64,000 nucleotides of DNA from an uncultured Alistipes sp. Lineage in GTDB: Bacteria; Bacteroidota; Bacteroidia; Bacteroidales; Rikenellaceae. A program made the position numbers and the translations under genes. Location of the stretch: the NCBI GenBank assembly GCA_938014215.1, contig CALLRW010000042.1, positions 1 to 64,000 on the forward strand. The letters run 5' to 3'. This document shows, piece by piece, positions 23,872 through 32,245 of this stretch (the stretch's first letter is position 1; each line of letters starts with the position of its first letter). Below the pieces are notes generated by a model. The model saw nothing but the letters and a program-made list of their open reading frames with translations. It made no database searches and was not told where the DNA came from.

Positions 23872-26800
23872 GAGAAAAGATATCAAGAAGGTGATGGTGA
23901 TCGGGTCGGGCCCGATCGTGATCGGTCAGGCCGCGGAGTTCGACTATGCGGGCACGCAGGCGTGTCTGGCGCTCAAGGAGGAGGGTTACGAGGTGATCCT
24001 CGCCAACTCGAACCCCGCCACGATCATGACCGATACGCACATTGCGGACAAGGTCTACATGGAGCCGCTGACGCTGGAGTACGTGGCCAAGATCATCCGC
24101 TACGAGCGTCCGGATGCCATCGTTCCGGGTCTGGGCGGACAGACGGGTCTGAATCTGGCGGTGCAGCTGGCCAAGAAGGGCATCCTGCAGGAGTGCCAGG
24201 TCGAGATCCTCGGCACGTCGTTCGACTCGATCGAGCGGGCCGAAGACCGCGAACTCTTCAAGGAGCTCTGCCAGTCGCTGGGCGAACCGGTACTCCCGTC
24301 GCAGATCGCCACCTCGATCGAGGAGGCGGTGACCGTGGCCGAGAAGATCGGCTATCCGGTGGTGCTGCGTCCGGCCTTCACGCTGGGCGGTACGGGCGGC
24401 GGCTTCGCCGATGACGAGGCCCAGCTGCGCGACATGATGCGCAACGCCCTCTCGCTCTCGCCCGTCCACCAGGTGCTCGTCGAGAAGAGCATCAAGGGCT
24501 ACAAGGAGATCGAGTTCGAGGTGATGCGCGACCACAACGATACGGCCATCAGCATCTGCTGCATGGAGAACATCGACCCGGTGGGCATCCACACGGGTGA
24601 CTCGATCGTCGTGGCCCCGAGCCAGACGCTGACCAACAAGGAGTTCCAGATGCTGCGCGACTCGGCGCTGAAGATCATCCGCGCGCTGAAGATCGAGGGC
24701 GGCTGCAACGTCCAGTTCGCACTCGACCCGCTGTCGTTCAAGTACTTCCTGATCGAGGTCAACCCGCGTGTGTCGCGTTCGTCGGCCCTGGCCTCGAAGG
24801 CCTCGGGATATCCGATCGCCCGCGTGAGCGCGAAGATCGCCGTGGGGCTGACGCTCGACGAGATCCGCATCGCCAATACGCCGGCCTCGTTCGAGCCGAC
24901 GCTCGACTACGTGGTGACGAAGATCGCCCGCTTCCCGTTCGACAAGTTCTCCGATGCCTCGAACAAGTTGGGCACCCAGATGAAGGCCACGGGTGAGGTG
25001 ATGTCGGTGGGCCGCACGATGGAGGAGTCGCTCCTGAAGGCGGTGCGCTCGCTCGAGACGGGCGTCTGCCACATCCACCACAAGAAGTTCGACTCGTGGT
25101 CGAACGACGACCTGCTGGACTACATCAAGATCGGCACGGACGACCGCCTCTATGCCATCGCCCAGCTGATCCGCGGTGGCGTCGACCTGGCGCTGATCTA
25201 CGACAAGACGAAGATCGACATGTTCTTCCTCGAGAAGTTCAAGAACATCGTCGAGTTCGAGAAGGTGATCGCGGCCCGTCCGATGGATCTCGAGACGCTG
25301 CGCGACGCCAAGCGCATGGGCTTCAGCGACAAGTATATCGGTCAGCTGTGGGGCCTCTCGCAGCTGGAGATGTACCGTCTGCGCGAGAAGAACGGCATCT
25401 TCCCCGTCTACAAGATGATCGATACGTGCGCCAGCGAGTTCGACTCCTACGTGCCCTACTTCTACTCGACCTACGAGAGTGAGAACGAATCGAAGGTGAG
25501 CGACAAGAAGAAGATCGTCGTGCTGGGTTCGGGCCCGATCCGCATCGGCCAGGGCGTCGAGTTCGACTACTCGACGGTACACGCCATCTGGTCGATCCGC
25601 GAGGCGGGCTACGAGGCCATCATCATCAACAACAACCCCGAAACCGTCTCGACCGACTACACGACCAGCGACAAGCTCTACTTCGAGCCGCTGACGGTCG
25701 AGGATGTGATGAACGTCATCCACCTCGAGAAGCCGCAGGGCATCGTGGTGTCGCTCGGCGGTCAGACGGCCATCAACCTGGCCGAACCGCTCAACGAACT
25801 GGGTGTGCCCATCATCGGTACGGACTGCCAGGCGATCAAGAACGCCGAGGACCGCGGCTGCTTCGAACGGATCATGGAGGAGCTGGGCATCCCGCAGCCG
25901 GAGGCCGAGGCCGTGACGGATATCGAGGCGGGCGTGCGTGCTGCGGCACGGATCGGCTATCCGGTGCTGGTGCGTCCGAGCTACGTGCTGGGCGGCCGCG
26001 CCATGCAGATCGTCTCGAACGAGGAGCGGCTGCGCCACTACCTGCAGACAGCCGTCGAGGTCAACGTCGACCAGCCGGTGCTCGTCGACCGCTACATCAT
26101 GGGCAAGGAGCTCGAGGTCGACGCCATCTGCGACGGCAAGGATGTCTTCATCCCGGGCATCATGGAGCATGTCGAGCATACGGGTATCCACTCGGGTGAC
26201 TCGATCAGCGTCTACCCGACCTTCAGCGTGAGCCAGCGCGCCAAGGAGAAGATCATCGACTACACGGTGCGGCTGGGTCTGCGGATCGGCATCGTGGGCC
26301 TCTACAATATTCAGTTCATCGTGGCGGGCGACGACGACGTCTACGTCATCGAGGTGAACCCGCGTTCGTCGCGTACGGTGCCGTTCCTGTCGAAGTCGAC
26401 GGGCGTCCCGATGGCCCACATCGCCACGCAGGTGATTCTGGGCAAGACGCTCCGCGAACTGGGCTACACGAGCGTCTACGGCCACGAAAAGGAGCGCTGG
26501 TATGTCAAGGCGCCGGCCTTCTCGTTCGCGAAGATCCGCGGCATGGATTCCTACCTCTCGCCGGAGATGAAGTCGACGGGTGAGGCGATCGGCTACGACG
26601 ACAAGCTGACGCGGGCGCTCTACAAGGCGCTGCAGGCCACGGGCATGCACGTCTCGAACTACGGGACGATCTTCGTGACGATCGCCGATCAGGACAAGGA
26701 GCAGGCGCTGCCGCTGGTGAAGCGGTTCTACGACCTGGGCTTCAACATCGAGGCGACGACCGGCACGGCGGAGTTCCTGCGCGAGCACGGCATCCGCACG

Positions 26801-27046
26801 CGGACGCGCCGCAAGCTGAGCGAAGGCAGCACGGAGATTATCGACGCACTGCGTCAGGGACATATCAGCTACGTGATCAACACGATCGACATCAACCAGC
26901 ACAATACGCGACTGGACGGTTATGAGATCCGCCGCACGGCCGTCGAGAACAACGTGACGGTCTTCACGGCGCTCGAGACGGTGCGGGTACTGCTGGACGT
27001 GCTGGAGGAGATCACGCTGCGGGTTTCGACGATCGACGCAAAATGA
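23864..27046 (+). CDS. carB: Carbamoyl-phosphate synthase large subunit
   Basis: The 1060-residue synthetase has two homologous halves, each with an ATP-grasp fold. The halves are marked by VIGSGPIVIGQAAEFDYAG near the start and VLGSGPIRIGQGVEFDY near residue 547, each followed by a PETVSTD or PATIMTD-type loop. The last 130 residues are the allosteric MGS-like domain. It makes carbamoyl phosphate from bicarbonate, ammonia and two ATP. The start is MPKRKDIKKV at 23864, which overlaps the end of carA; earlier in-frame ATGs read through carA. It overlaps pyrK by 4 bp. Confidence 0.97.
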   Translation: MPKRKDIKKVMVIGSGPIVIGQAAEFDYAGTQACLALKEEGYEVILANSNPATIMTDTHIADKVYMEPLTLEYVAKIIRYERPDAIVPGLGGQTGLNLAVQLAKKGILQECQVEILGTSFDSIERAEDRELFKELCQSLGEPVLPSQIATSIEEAVTVAEKIGYPVVLRPAFTLGGTGGGFADDEAQLRDMMRNALSLSPVHQVLVEKSIKGYKEIEFEVMRDHNDTAISICCMENIDPVGIHTGDSIVVAPSQTLTNKEFQMLRDSALKIIRALKIEGGCNVQFALDPLSFKYFLIEVNPRVSRSSALASKASGYPIARVSAKIAVGLTLDEIRIANTPASFEPTLDYVVTKIARFPFDKFSDASNKLGTQMKATGEVMSVGRTMEESLLKAVRSLETGVCHIHHKKFDSWSNDDLLDYIKIGTDDRLYAIAQLIRGGVDLALIYDKTKIDMFFLEKFKNIVEFEKVIAARPMDLETLRDAKRMGFSDKYIGQLWGLSQLEMYRLREKNGIFPVYKMIDTCASEFDSYVPYFYSTYESENESKVSDKKKIVVLGSGPIRIGQGVEFDYSTVHAIWSIREAGYEAIIINNNPETVSTDYTTSDKLYFEPLTVEDVMNVIHLEKPQGIVVSLGGQTAINLAEPLNELGVPIIGTDCQAIKNAEDRGCFERIMEELGIPQPEAEAVTDIEAGVRAAARIGYPVLVRPSYVLGGRAMQIVSNEERLRHYLQTAVEVNVDQPVLVDRYIMGKELEVDAICDGKDVFIPGIMEHVEHTGIHSGDSISVYPTFSVSQRAKEKIIDYTVRLGLRIGIVGLYNIQFIVAGDDDVYVIEVNPRSSRTVPFLSKSTGVPMAHIATQVILGKTLRELGYTSVYGHEKERWYVKAPAFSFAKIRGMDSYLSPEMKSTGEAIGYDDKLTRALYKALQATGMHVSNYGTIFVTIADQDKEQALPLVKRFYDLGFNIEATTGTAEFLREHGIRTRTRRKLSEGSTEIIDALRQGHISYVINTIDINQHNTRLDGYEIRRTAVENNVTVFTALETVRVLLDVLEEITLRVSTIDAK

Positions 27047-27801
27047 TGAGTTCCAAGACGATGTACAAAAAGGGAATCTATCGCATCGTGGCCAACGAAC
27101 GGCTGACGGAGTCGGTCTGGCGTATGAGGCTGGCGGGCGACACGCGGTGGATCACGGCCCCCGGGCAGTTCGTCAACATCGCCCTCGAGGGGCGTTATCT
27201 GCGCCGCCCGATCTCGGTGTGCGACTGGAACGACGGCGAGATCGTGCTGATCTACAAGGTTGTCGGCGACGGCACGGCCCAGATGAGCCGCATGACTGTG
27301 GGTACGGAGCTCGACCTGCTGACGGGGCTCGGCAACGGCTTCTCGACGTGCAACGACGCCCGGCGTCCACTGCTTGTGGGCGGCGGCGTGGGGGTCCCTC
27401 CGCTCTACGGACTGACCCGGCAGCTGCTGGCGGCCGGCAAGCCGGTTTCGGTGGTGCTGGGCTTCAACACCGCGGCTGAGATCTTCTACGAGGAGGAGTT
27501 CCGGCAGGCGGGCTGCGACGTGACGGTGGCTACGGCCGACGGTTCGCGCGGCGTGCGGGGCTTCGTGACGACGGCCATCGCCCAAACGGGAATCGAATTC
27601 GACTATTTCTACGCCTGCGGACCGCTGCCGATGCTGCGTGCCCTGTGCGAGGCCGTCGAGCAGGACGGACAGCTGTCGTTCGAGGAGCGCATGGGGTGCG
27701 GTTTCGGCGCCTGCATGGGCTGCTCGTGTAAAACCAAGTACGGCAACAAGCGCATCTGCAAGGAGGGACCCGTACTGGAGAAAGGAGAGATCATATGGTA
27801 G
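27043..27801 (+). CDS. pyrK: Dihydroorotate dehydrogenase B electron-transfer subunit
   Basis: PyrK carries FAD and a [2Fe-2S] cluster and passes electrons from PyrD to NAD+. The 252-residue protein has an FAD-binding barrel (RRPISVCDW and a PGQFVNI segment), an NAD-binding domain (LVGGGVGVPPLYGL), and the cluster cysteines C219, C224, C227 and C239 in GCGFGACMGCSCKTKYG plus the later C. It begins in the carB stop (ATGA) and overlaps pyrD by 7 bp. This is the NAD-linked, fumarate-independent type, suited to an anaerobe. Confidence 0.94.
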   Translation: MMSSKTMYKKGIYRIVANERLTESVWRMRLAGDTRWITAPGQFVNIALEGRYLRRPISVCDWNDGEIVLIYKVVGDGTAQMSRMTVGTELDLLTGLGNGFSTCNDARRPLLVGGGVGVPPLYGLTRQLLAAGKPVSVVLGFNTAAEIFYEEEFRQAGCDVTVATADGSRGVRGFVTTAIAQTGIEFDYFYACGPLPMLRALCEAVEQDGQLSFEERMGCGFGACMGCSCKTKYGNKRICKEGPVLEKGEIIW

Positions 27802-28745
27802 CGGACAACAATACGCAGCGGAATGCGTCGACGGCCGGGGTCGACACCTCGGTGGAGCTGTGCGGCCTGCGGCTGGACAACCCGGTCGTGCCGGCCAGCG
27901 GCACGTTCGGCTACGGCAACGAATTCAAGGATTTCTACGATATCAACATCCTCGGGTCGTTCTCGTTCAAGGGGACGACGCGCGAGCCGCGGTTCGGCAA
28001 CCCGACGCCCCGCATCGCCGAGTGCACGGCGGGGATGATCAACGCCGTGGGGCTGCAGAATCCGGGCATCGATGCCGTGATCCGGGAGGAGCTGCCGCGC
28101 CTGCGGAGCTTCTTCCACAAGCCGGTGATCGCCAACATCTCGGGCTTCTCGGTCGAGGAGTATGCCTACTGCTGTGAGCGGATCGACCGCGAGGAACAGG
28201 TCGGCATCATCGAGGTCAATGTCTCGTGTCCGAACGTGCGCCACGGCGGCATGTCGTTCGGTACGAGCCCCGAGGCGGCCGCCGAGGTGACCCGCGCGGT
28301 GAAGCGGGTGACGACCAAACCGGTCTTCATCAAGCTCTCGCCCAACGTCACGGACATCGTGGCGATCGCCCGGGCGTGCGAGGAGGCCGGTGCAGACGGC
28401 ATCTGCCTGATCAACACGCTGCTGGGCATGCGCATCGACGTGGCGCGGCGGCGTCCGGTGATCACCAACACGATGGGCGGATTCTCGGGTCCGGCCATCT
28501 TCCCGCTGGCGGTGCGGATGGTCTATCAGGTGGCCCACACCTGCCGGATCCCGGTCATGGGGTGCGGCGGCGTGCAGTCGGCGCGCGACGTGATCGAGAT
28601 GATGATGGCCGGCGCCACGGCCGTGCAGGTCGGCGCCGCCAATCTGGTGAACCCCTACGCCTCGAAGGAGATCGTCGAGGCGCTGCCCGACGAGATGCGC
28701 CGGCTGGGGATCACGAAGTTGTCGGAGATAATCGGTATAGCATAA
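27795..28745 (+). CDS. pyrD: Dihydroorotate dehydrogenase B catalytic subunit
   Basis: The 316-residue FMN barrel oxidises dihydroorotate to orotate. The class 1 active-site base is a cysteine, here C145 in EVNVSCPNV, which separates it from membrane class 2 enzymes that use serine. Other signs are the PASGTFGYG start and the GCGGVQSARDVIEMMMAGATAVQVG phosphate-binding part. Its pairing with pyrK shows it is the type 1B heterotetramer. An N-terminal extension of about 15 residues (Asn/Thr-rich) precedes the fold. Confidence 0.95.
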   Translation: MVADNNTQRNASTAGVDTSVELCGLRLDNPVVPASGTFGYGNEFKDFYDINILGSFSFKGTTREPRFGNPTPRIAECTAGMINAVGLQNPGIDAVIREELPRLRSFFHKPVIANISGFSVEEYAYCCERIDREEQVGIIEVNVSCPNVRHGGMSFGTSPEAAAEVTRAVKRVTTKPVFIKLSPNVTDIVAIARACEEAGADGICLINTLLGMRIDVARRRPVITNTMGGFSGPAIFPLAVRMVYQVAHTCRIPVMGCGGVQSARDVIEMMMAGATAVQVGAANLVNPYASKEIVEALPDEMRRLGITKLSEIIGIA

Positions 28746-28757
28746 CACAAGAAAAAC

Positions 28758-29477
28758 ATGGCAGAAAATAAGATGGAAAGAGACGTAATCATCGCGTGCG
28801 ATTTCAAGTCGGCGGAGGATACCTTCCGCTTCCTGGACCTCTTCAAGGAGGAGGCGCGCAAACCTTTTCTGAAGATCGGCATGGAGCTCTTCTACGCCGA
28901 AGGGCCGGCCATCGTGCGCGAAATCAAGCGCCGCGGCCACAAGATCTTCCTCGACCTGAAGCTCCACGATATTCCCAATACGGTAAAGAAGGCGATGGCG
29001 GTGCTGTCGCGTCTGGACGTCGACATGTGCAACGTCCACGCCGCCGGTACGATCGAGATGATGAAGGCCGCCCGCGAGGGGCTCACCCGCGAGGACGGCA
29101 CGCGTCCGCTGCTGATCGCCGTGACGCAGCTCACCTCGACGAGCGAGGAGCGCATGCAGCGTGAACTGCTCATCGGCGCCTCGATCAACGATACGATCGT
29201 CAAGTATGCGCAGAATACCCGCGAGGCGGGGCTGGACGGCGTGGTCTGCTCGCCGCTCGAGGCCGGTATGGTTCATGAGGCGTGCGGACGGGATTTCCTG
29301 ACCGTAACGCCGGGCGTGCGTTTCGCCGACGGCGACGTGGCCGACCAGGTGCGTGTGACGACTCCGGCCCGGGCCCGCGAGATCGGTTCGGACTTCATCG
29401 TCGTGGGACGCCCGATCACGGCGGCTGCGGATCCCGTGGCGGCCTACCGCCGCTGCGTGGCCGAGTTCGTGGGATAA
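28758..29477 (+). CDS. pyrF: Orotidine 5'-phosphate decarboxylase
   Basis: PyrF makes UMP, the last step of the pathway. The 239-residue barrel carries the catalytic DLKLHDIPNTV loop and ends with the phosphate-binding FIVVGRPITAAADP. The ACDFKS strand at residues 14-19 is the usual substrate-binding start. It is 12 bp after pyrD. Confidence 0.95.
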   Translation: MAENKMERDVIIACDFKSAEDTFRFLDLFKEEARKPFLKIGMELFYAEGPAIVREIKRRGHKIFLDLKLHDIPNTVKKAMAVLSRLDVDMCNVHAAGTIEMMKAAREGLTREDGTRPLLIAVTQLTSTSEERMQRELLIGASINDTIVKYAQNTREAGLDGVVCSPLEAGMVHEACGRDFLTVTPGVRFADGDVADQVRVTTPARAREIGSDFIVVGRPITAAADPVAAYRRCVAEFVG

Positions 29478-29530
29478 CGGCTCTGGCCGGCTTTTTGCAG
29501 CGGGCGTTGCGGACAACCAAAAAAATCGTC

Positions 29531-29791
29531 ATGAAACCCGTAAAACTTTTCTACCTGAAGACGTGCCCCTTCTGCAAGAAGGCGCTGCGTTACATCGAGG
29601 AGGCCAAGGCGGCCCATCCCGAACTGGCCCCGATCGAAATCGAGATGATCGAGGAGTCGGAGGAGCCCGAAGTGGCCGATCAGTATGAATACTACTACGT
29701 GCCGACCTTCTACATCGACGGTGTGAAGGTCCACGAGGGCGGCATCTACCCCGAAGAGGTGGAGCAGCTCCTGCGCCGGGCCCTGGAGTAG
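29531..29791 (+). CDS. Glutaredoxin-like thiol-disulfide protein
   Basis: This small protein (86 residues) has a thioredoxin-fold start KLFYLKTCPFCKKALRYI with a CPFC active site, an acidic middle (EMIEESEEPEVADQY), and the cis-proline stretch YYVPTFYIDGVKVHEGG. It is in line with the pyr genes, 53 bp after pyrF, and is followed by a 370-bp repeat-filled spacer. Its role beside pyrimidine synthesis is unknown; a redox partner or bystander are both possible. An ATG at 29531 gives the natural start. Confidence 0.85.
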   Translation: MKPVKLFYLKTCPFCKKALRYIEEAKAAHPELAPIEIEMIEESEEPEVADQYEYYYVPTFYIDGVKVHEGGIYPEEVEQLLRRALE

Positions 29792-29817
29792 GGCCGGGCC
29801 GCGGGGGCGGCCTGTGG

Positions 29818-30092
29818 GGCGGTCCGAGGAGTGGTCTGAGAGACGGTCTGAGGGGTGTTCTGAGGAGCTGGTCTGAGAGACGCTCTGAGAAGCTGGTTTG
29901 AGGGGTGTTCTGAGGAACTGGCCTGAGAGACGCTCTGAGAAGCTGGTTTGAGGGGTGTTCTGAGGAACTGGCCTGAGAGGCACACTGAGGAGCTGGTCTG
30001 AGGGACGGTCTGAGTGGCTGTACTGAGGGCCCGGAGACGGGGCTGGTTTGAGAAACCGGTCTGAGAGGCGGTCTGTGGAGCCGGACGGTGGG
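29818..30092. repeat. 12/13-bp degenerate tandem repeat with a 50-bp higher order
   Basis: About twenty units of the type GGTCTGAGAGAC, GGTTTGAGGGGT and GTTCTGAGGAACT. In the middle, four units form a 50-bp block that is repeated almost exactly (from about 29876 and 29926). It fills the gap between the glutaredoxin-like gene and pyrE within an otherwise tight operon. There is no promoter match in it. Confidence 0.85.
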
Positions 30093-30165
30093 GCGGTGGA
30101 GCCCCGGTCGGGACGCCGGACTGACTGAAACAAATGAAGAAACACGGAAAAGAAACCAAACGAAT

Positions 30166-30798
30166 ATGGAAAAAGCTATTGCAAAGGATTTGCTGTCGAT
30201 CGGCGCAGTCTTCCTGCGTCCGGAACAGCCGTTTACCTGGGCCAGCGGCATCAAGAGCCCGATCTATTGCGACAACCGTCTGACGCTGACGGCCCCCGAG
30301 GTGCGCAAGCATGTCGAGGCGGGGCTGGCGGAGATCGTCCGCACGAAGTATCCCGAGGCCGAGGTGCTGATGGGTACCTCGACGGCCGGCATCGCCCACG
30401 CCGCCATCACGGCAACGATCCTCGATCTGCCGATGGGCTACGTGCGCTCGGGGTCGAAGGACCACGGCCGCGGCAACCAGATCGAAGGCCGTCTGGAAAA
30501 GGGCCAGAAGGTCGTTGTGATCGAGGATCTGATCTCGACGGCCGGTTCGTGCATCGAGGTGGTCAACGCCCTGCGTGAGGCCGGTGCCGAGGTGCTGGGC
30601 GTGGCGTCGATCTTCACCTACGGGATGAAGAAGGGGCTGGACCGCCTGCGCGAAGCCAACGTCGTCAACTACAGCCTTTCGAATCTCGACGCCCTGGTTG
30701 AGGTGGCCGCCGAGGAGGGTTACATCAAGCCCGAGGACAAGGAGCGTCTGCTGAAGTTCCGCGACAACCCCTCGGACGAATCGTGGATGAAACACTAA
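30166..30798 (+). CDS. pyrE: Orotate phosphoribosyltransferase
   Basis: PyrE joins orotate to PRPP to form OMP. The 210-residue type I PRTase has the PRPP loop KVVVIEDLISTAGSCIEVV, an early FTWASGIKSPIYCDNR segment and a flexible-loop Lys in SGSKDHGRGNQ. The start MEKAIAKDLL at 30166 is preferred because the upstream in-frame extension reads repeat DNA. It is followed 14 bp later by pyrB. Confidence 0.95.
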   Translation: MEKAIAKDLLSIGAVFLRPEQPFTWASGIKSPIYCDNRLTLTAPEVRKHVEAGLAEIVRTKYPEAEVLMGTSTAGIAHAAITATILDLPMGYVRSGSKDHGRGNQIEGRLEKGQKVVVIEDLISTAGSCIEVVNALREAGAEVLGVASIFTYGMKKGLDRLREANVVNYSLSNLDALVEVAAEEGYIKPEDKERLLKFRDNPSDESWMKH

Positions 30799-30812
30799 AA
30801 CGTCGGAATACC

Positions 30813-31898
30813 ATGCGACATTTGATCGATCCTACCGATCTGACGGTCCAGGAGACCGAGCAGATCGTGGCCCTGGCCGAGGACATCATCGCCAACCGGG
30901 CCAAATACAGCGAAGCCTGCAAGGGCAAGAAGCTGGCTACGCTCTTCTACGAACCCTCGACGCGTACGCGCCTGAGCTTCACCTCGGCCATGCTCGAGCT
31001 GGGCGGCCAGGTCATCGGCTTCTCGGATGCCAACTCGTCGTCGGTATCGAAGGGCGAGACGGTGGCCGACACGGTGCGCGTGATCCGCTGCTTCGCCGAC
31101 ATCATCGCCATGCGCCACTTCAAGGAGGGAGCTCCGCTCGTGGCGTCGCAGTATGCCGGCATCCCGGTGATCAACGCCGGCGACGGCAGCCACTCGCACC
31201 CGACGCAGACGCTCACCGATCTGCTGACGATCAAGCGCGAAAAGGGCCGTTTCGACCACATGACGATCGGCTTCTGCGGCGATCTGAAGTTCGGGCGTAC
31301 GGTCCACTCGCTGATCAAGGCGCTGTCGCGCTACGAGGGGATCAACGTGATCCTGATCTCGCCCGAGGAGCTGCGTCTGCCGGACTACATGCTGCAGGAG
31401 ATGCAGGCCAACTCGAAGCTCACGTTCCGCGAGGTGCGCACGATGGAGGAGGTGATGCCCGAACTGGACATCCTCTACATGACGCGCGTGCAGAAGGAGC
31501 GCTTCCTTGACGAGGAGGAGTTCGACCGCGTGAAGAACAGCTTCGTGCTCGATCCCGAGAAGCTGCGCACGGCCAAGCCCGATATGACGATCCTGCACCC
31601 GCTGCCGCGTGTGAACGAGATCACGCGGGCGGTGGACAACGATCCGCGGGCGGCCTACTTCCGCCAGGTGGAGAACGGCAAGTTCGTGCGTATGGCGCTG
31701 ATCCTGACGCTGCTGCGCTGGGCCGACGAGAACCGTCCCTACGCTCGCACGCCGGTCTTCAACGAGGAGTACATCGTCAACGAGCTGGAGTGCCCGAACC
31801 GCCGCTGCATCTCGGCCACGGAGGATGTCGACCAGCTCTTCCGACGGATGCCCGACGGCACGTGCCGCTGCGCCTACTGCGAAGCCAAGGCCCGTTGA
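30813..31898 (+). CDS. pyrB: Aspartate carbamoyltransferase with a C-terminal PyrI-like zinc domain
   Basis: PyrB condenses carbamoyl phosphate with aspartate. The 361-residue product has the carbamoyl-phosphate loop FYEPSTRTRLSF (S49 to R53) and the HPLPRV segment. It goes on about 50 residues past the normal end (about 306). The extra part reads NELECPNRRCIS and later CRCAYCEAK, with C327-X4-C332-X20-C353-X2-C356. This is the pattern of the zinc domain of the regulatory subunit PyrI (CPN..CIS and CKYCE in E. coli), but the nucleotide-binding half of PyrI is absent, and no pyrI was seen nearby. The start MRHLIDPTDLTV is used; an earlier ATG would overlap pyrE. Confidence 0.93.
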   Translation: MRHLIDPTDLTVQETEQIVALAEDIIANRAKYSEACKGKKLATLFYEPSTRTRLSFTSAMLELGGQVIGFSDANSSSVSKGETVADTVRVIRCFADIIAMRHFKEGAPLVASQYAGIPVINAGDGSHSHPTQTLTDLLTIKREKGRFDHMTIGFCGDLKFGRTVHSLIKALSRYEGINVILISPEELRLPDYMLQEMQANSKLTFREVRTMEEVMPELDILYMTRVQKERFLDEEEFDRVKNSFVLDPEKLRTAKPDMTILHPLPRVNEITRAVDNDPRAAYFRQVENGKFVRMALILTLLRWADENRPYARTPVFNEEYIVNELECPNRRCISATEDVDQLFRRMPDGTCRCAYCEAKAR

Positions 31899-31965
31899 CG
31901 GGTGATTTCCGGACGGAGTCGGGAGATTGTCGATAAAATGTCGATAGAATCTGTCCGGGAATTTT

Positions 31966-31993
31966 GAAAGTTGTGCGAAAAGCGCTACTTTTG
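31966..31993 (+). promoter_or_regulatory. Full promoter of the pur locus
   Basis: A TTTG, a 19-bp spacer and TACTTTTG ending near 31993. It matches the consensus and starts a leader of about 245 nt before purE. Coordinates are accurate within a few bases. Confidence 0.82.
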
Positions 31994-32024
31994 TAACGAT
32001 GTTTTAACAGTTAGGTTACTCCCG

Positions 32025-32171
32025 ATGACTCCAGACTGCATGATCGACCAGCGCGAACGTAAGAAACAGCAGGTCCAGGCCGCTGCGTTCTATTCGTCGG
32101 CGCGTCGGATTCAGATGCAGTGTGCGCAATCCCGAGGGCAGCAGCTCTCCGCGTGCGGAGTCCTCGGATAG
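32025..32171 (+). CDS. Putative glutamine-rich pur leader peptide (48 codons)
   Basis: A short frame starts MTPDCMIDQRERKKQQVQ and ends at TAG 32169-32171. Nine of its 48 residues are Gln. Five Gln codons fall in the last third (at 32112, 32118, 32127, 32139 and 32142), the last two as a CAG CAG pair next to the 5' arm of a hairpin (32132-32167). The frame ends 7 nt before a terminator. This is the layout of amino-acid attenuators such as trp, with glutamine, the nitrogen donor of PurF and PurL, as the tested residue. No protein family fits the peptide, and it is probably not functional in itself. An inner start at ATG 32040 is also possible. Confidence 0.55.
   Translation: MTPDCMIDQRERKKQQVQAAAFYSSARRIQMQCAQSRGQQLSACGVLG
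32132..32167 (+). promoter_or_regulatory. Hairpin in the pur leader preceding the terminator
   Basis: Outer arms CCGAGG (32132-32137) and CCTCGG (32162-32167), and inner arms CTCCGC (32147-32152) and GCGGAG (32155-32160). Its 3' part can also pair with the first bases of the terminator (GCGG..TC with GACCGC at 32178-32183), which would form an antiterminator. Confidence 0.55.
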
Positions 32172-32177
32172 ATACAA

Positions 32178-32217
32178 GACCGCCATGACATGCGATGTCG
32201 TGGCGGTCTCCGTTTTT
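32178..32217 (+). terminator. Attenuator terminator in front of purE
   Basis: Arms GACCGCCATGACAT (32178-32191) and ATGTCGTGGCGGTC (32195-32208) pair over 14 bp with one G-U, followed by TCCGTTTTT. It is strong and lies only 30-35 bp before purE. Confidence 0.85.
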
Positions 32218-32245
32218 GGTTGTAGAACAAACTTGTAAATTCGAT

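Noticed and set aside
23846..26902. A 1018-codon minus-strand frame opposite carB
   Set aside because: Same cause: a shadow of a well-identified gene with biased codons.
29818..30092. Possible CRISPR array in the pyr operon
   Set aside because: Units are 12-13 bp, degenerate and adjacent, without unique spacers, and no cas genes are in the window.
31899..31965. Weak hairpin after pyrB as a terminator
   Set aside because: The TTTCCGGAC / GTCCGGGAA arms are far apart and followed only by a short AATTTTG, which is also part of the pur promoter, so termination there is not convincing.
32025..32245. Known purine-type riboswitch in the purE leader
   Set aside because: I found none of the conserved loops of guanine, PRPP or ZTP aptamers; the leader ORF with Gln codons and the paired hairpins fit attenuation better. 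A covariance search would settle it.
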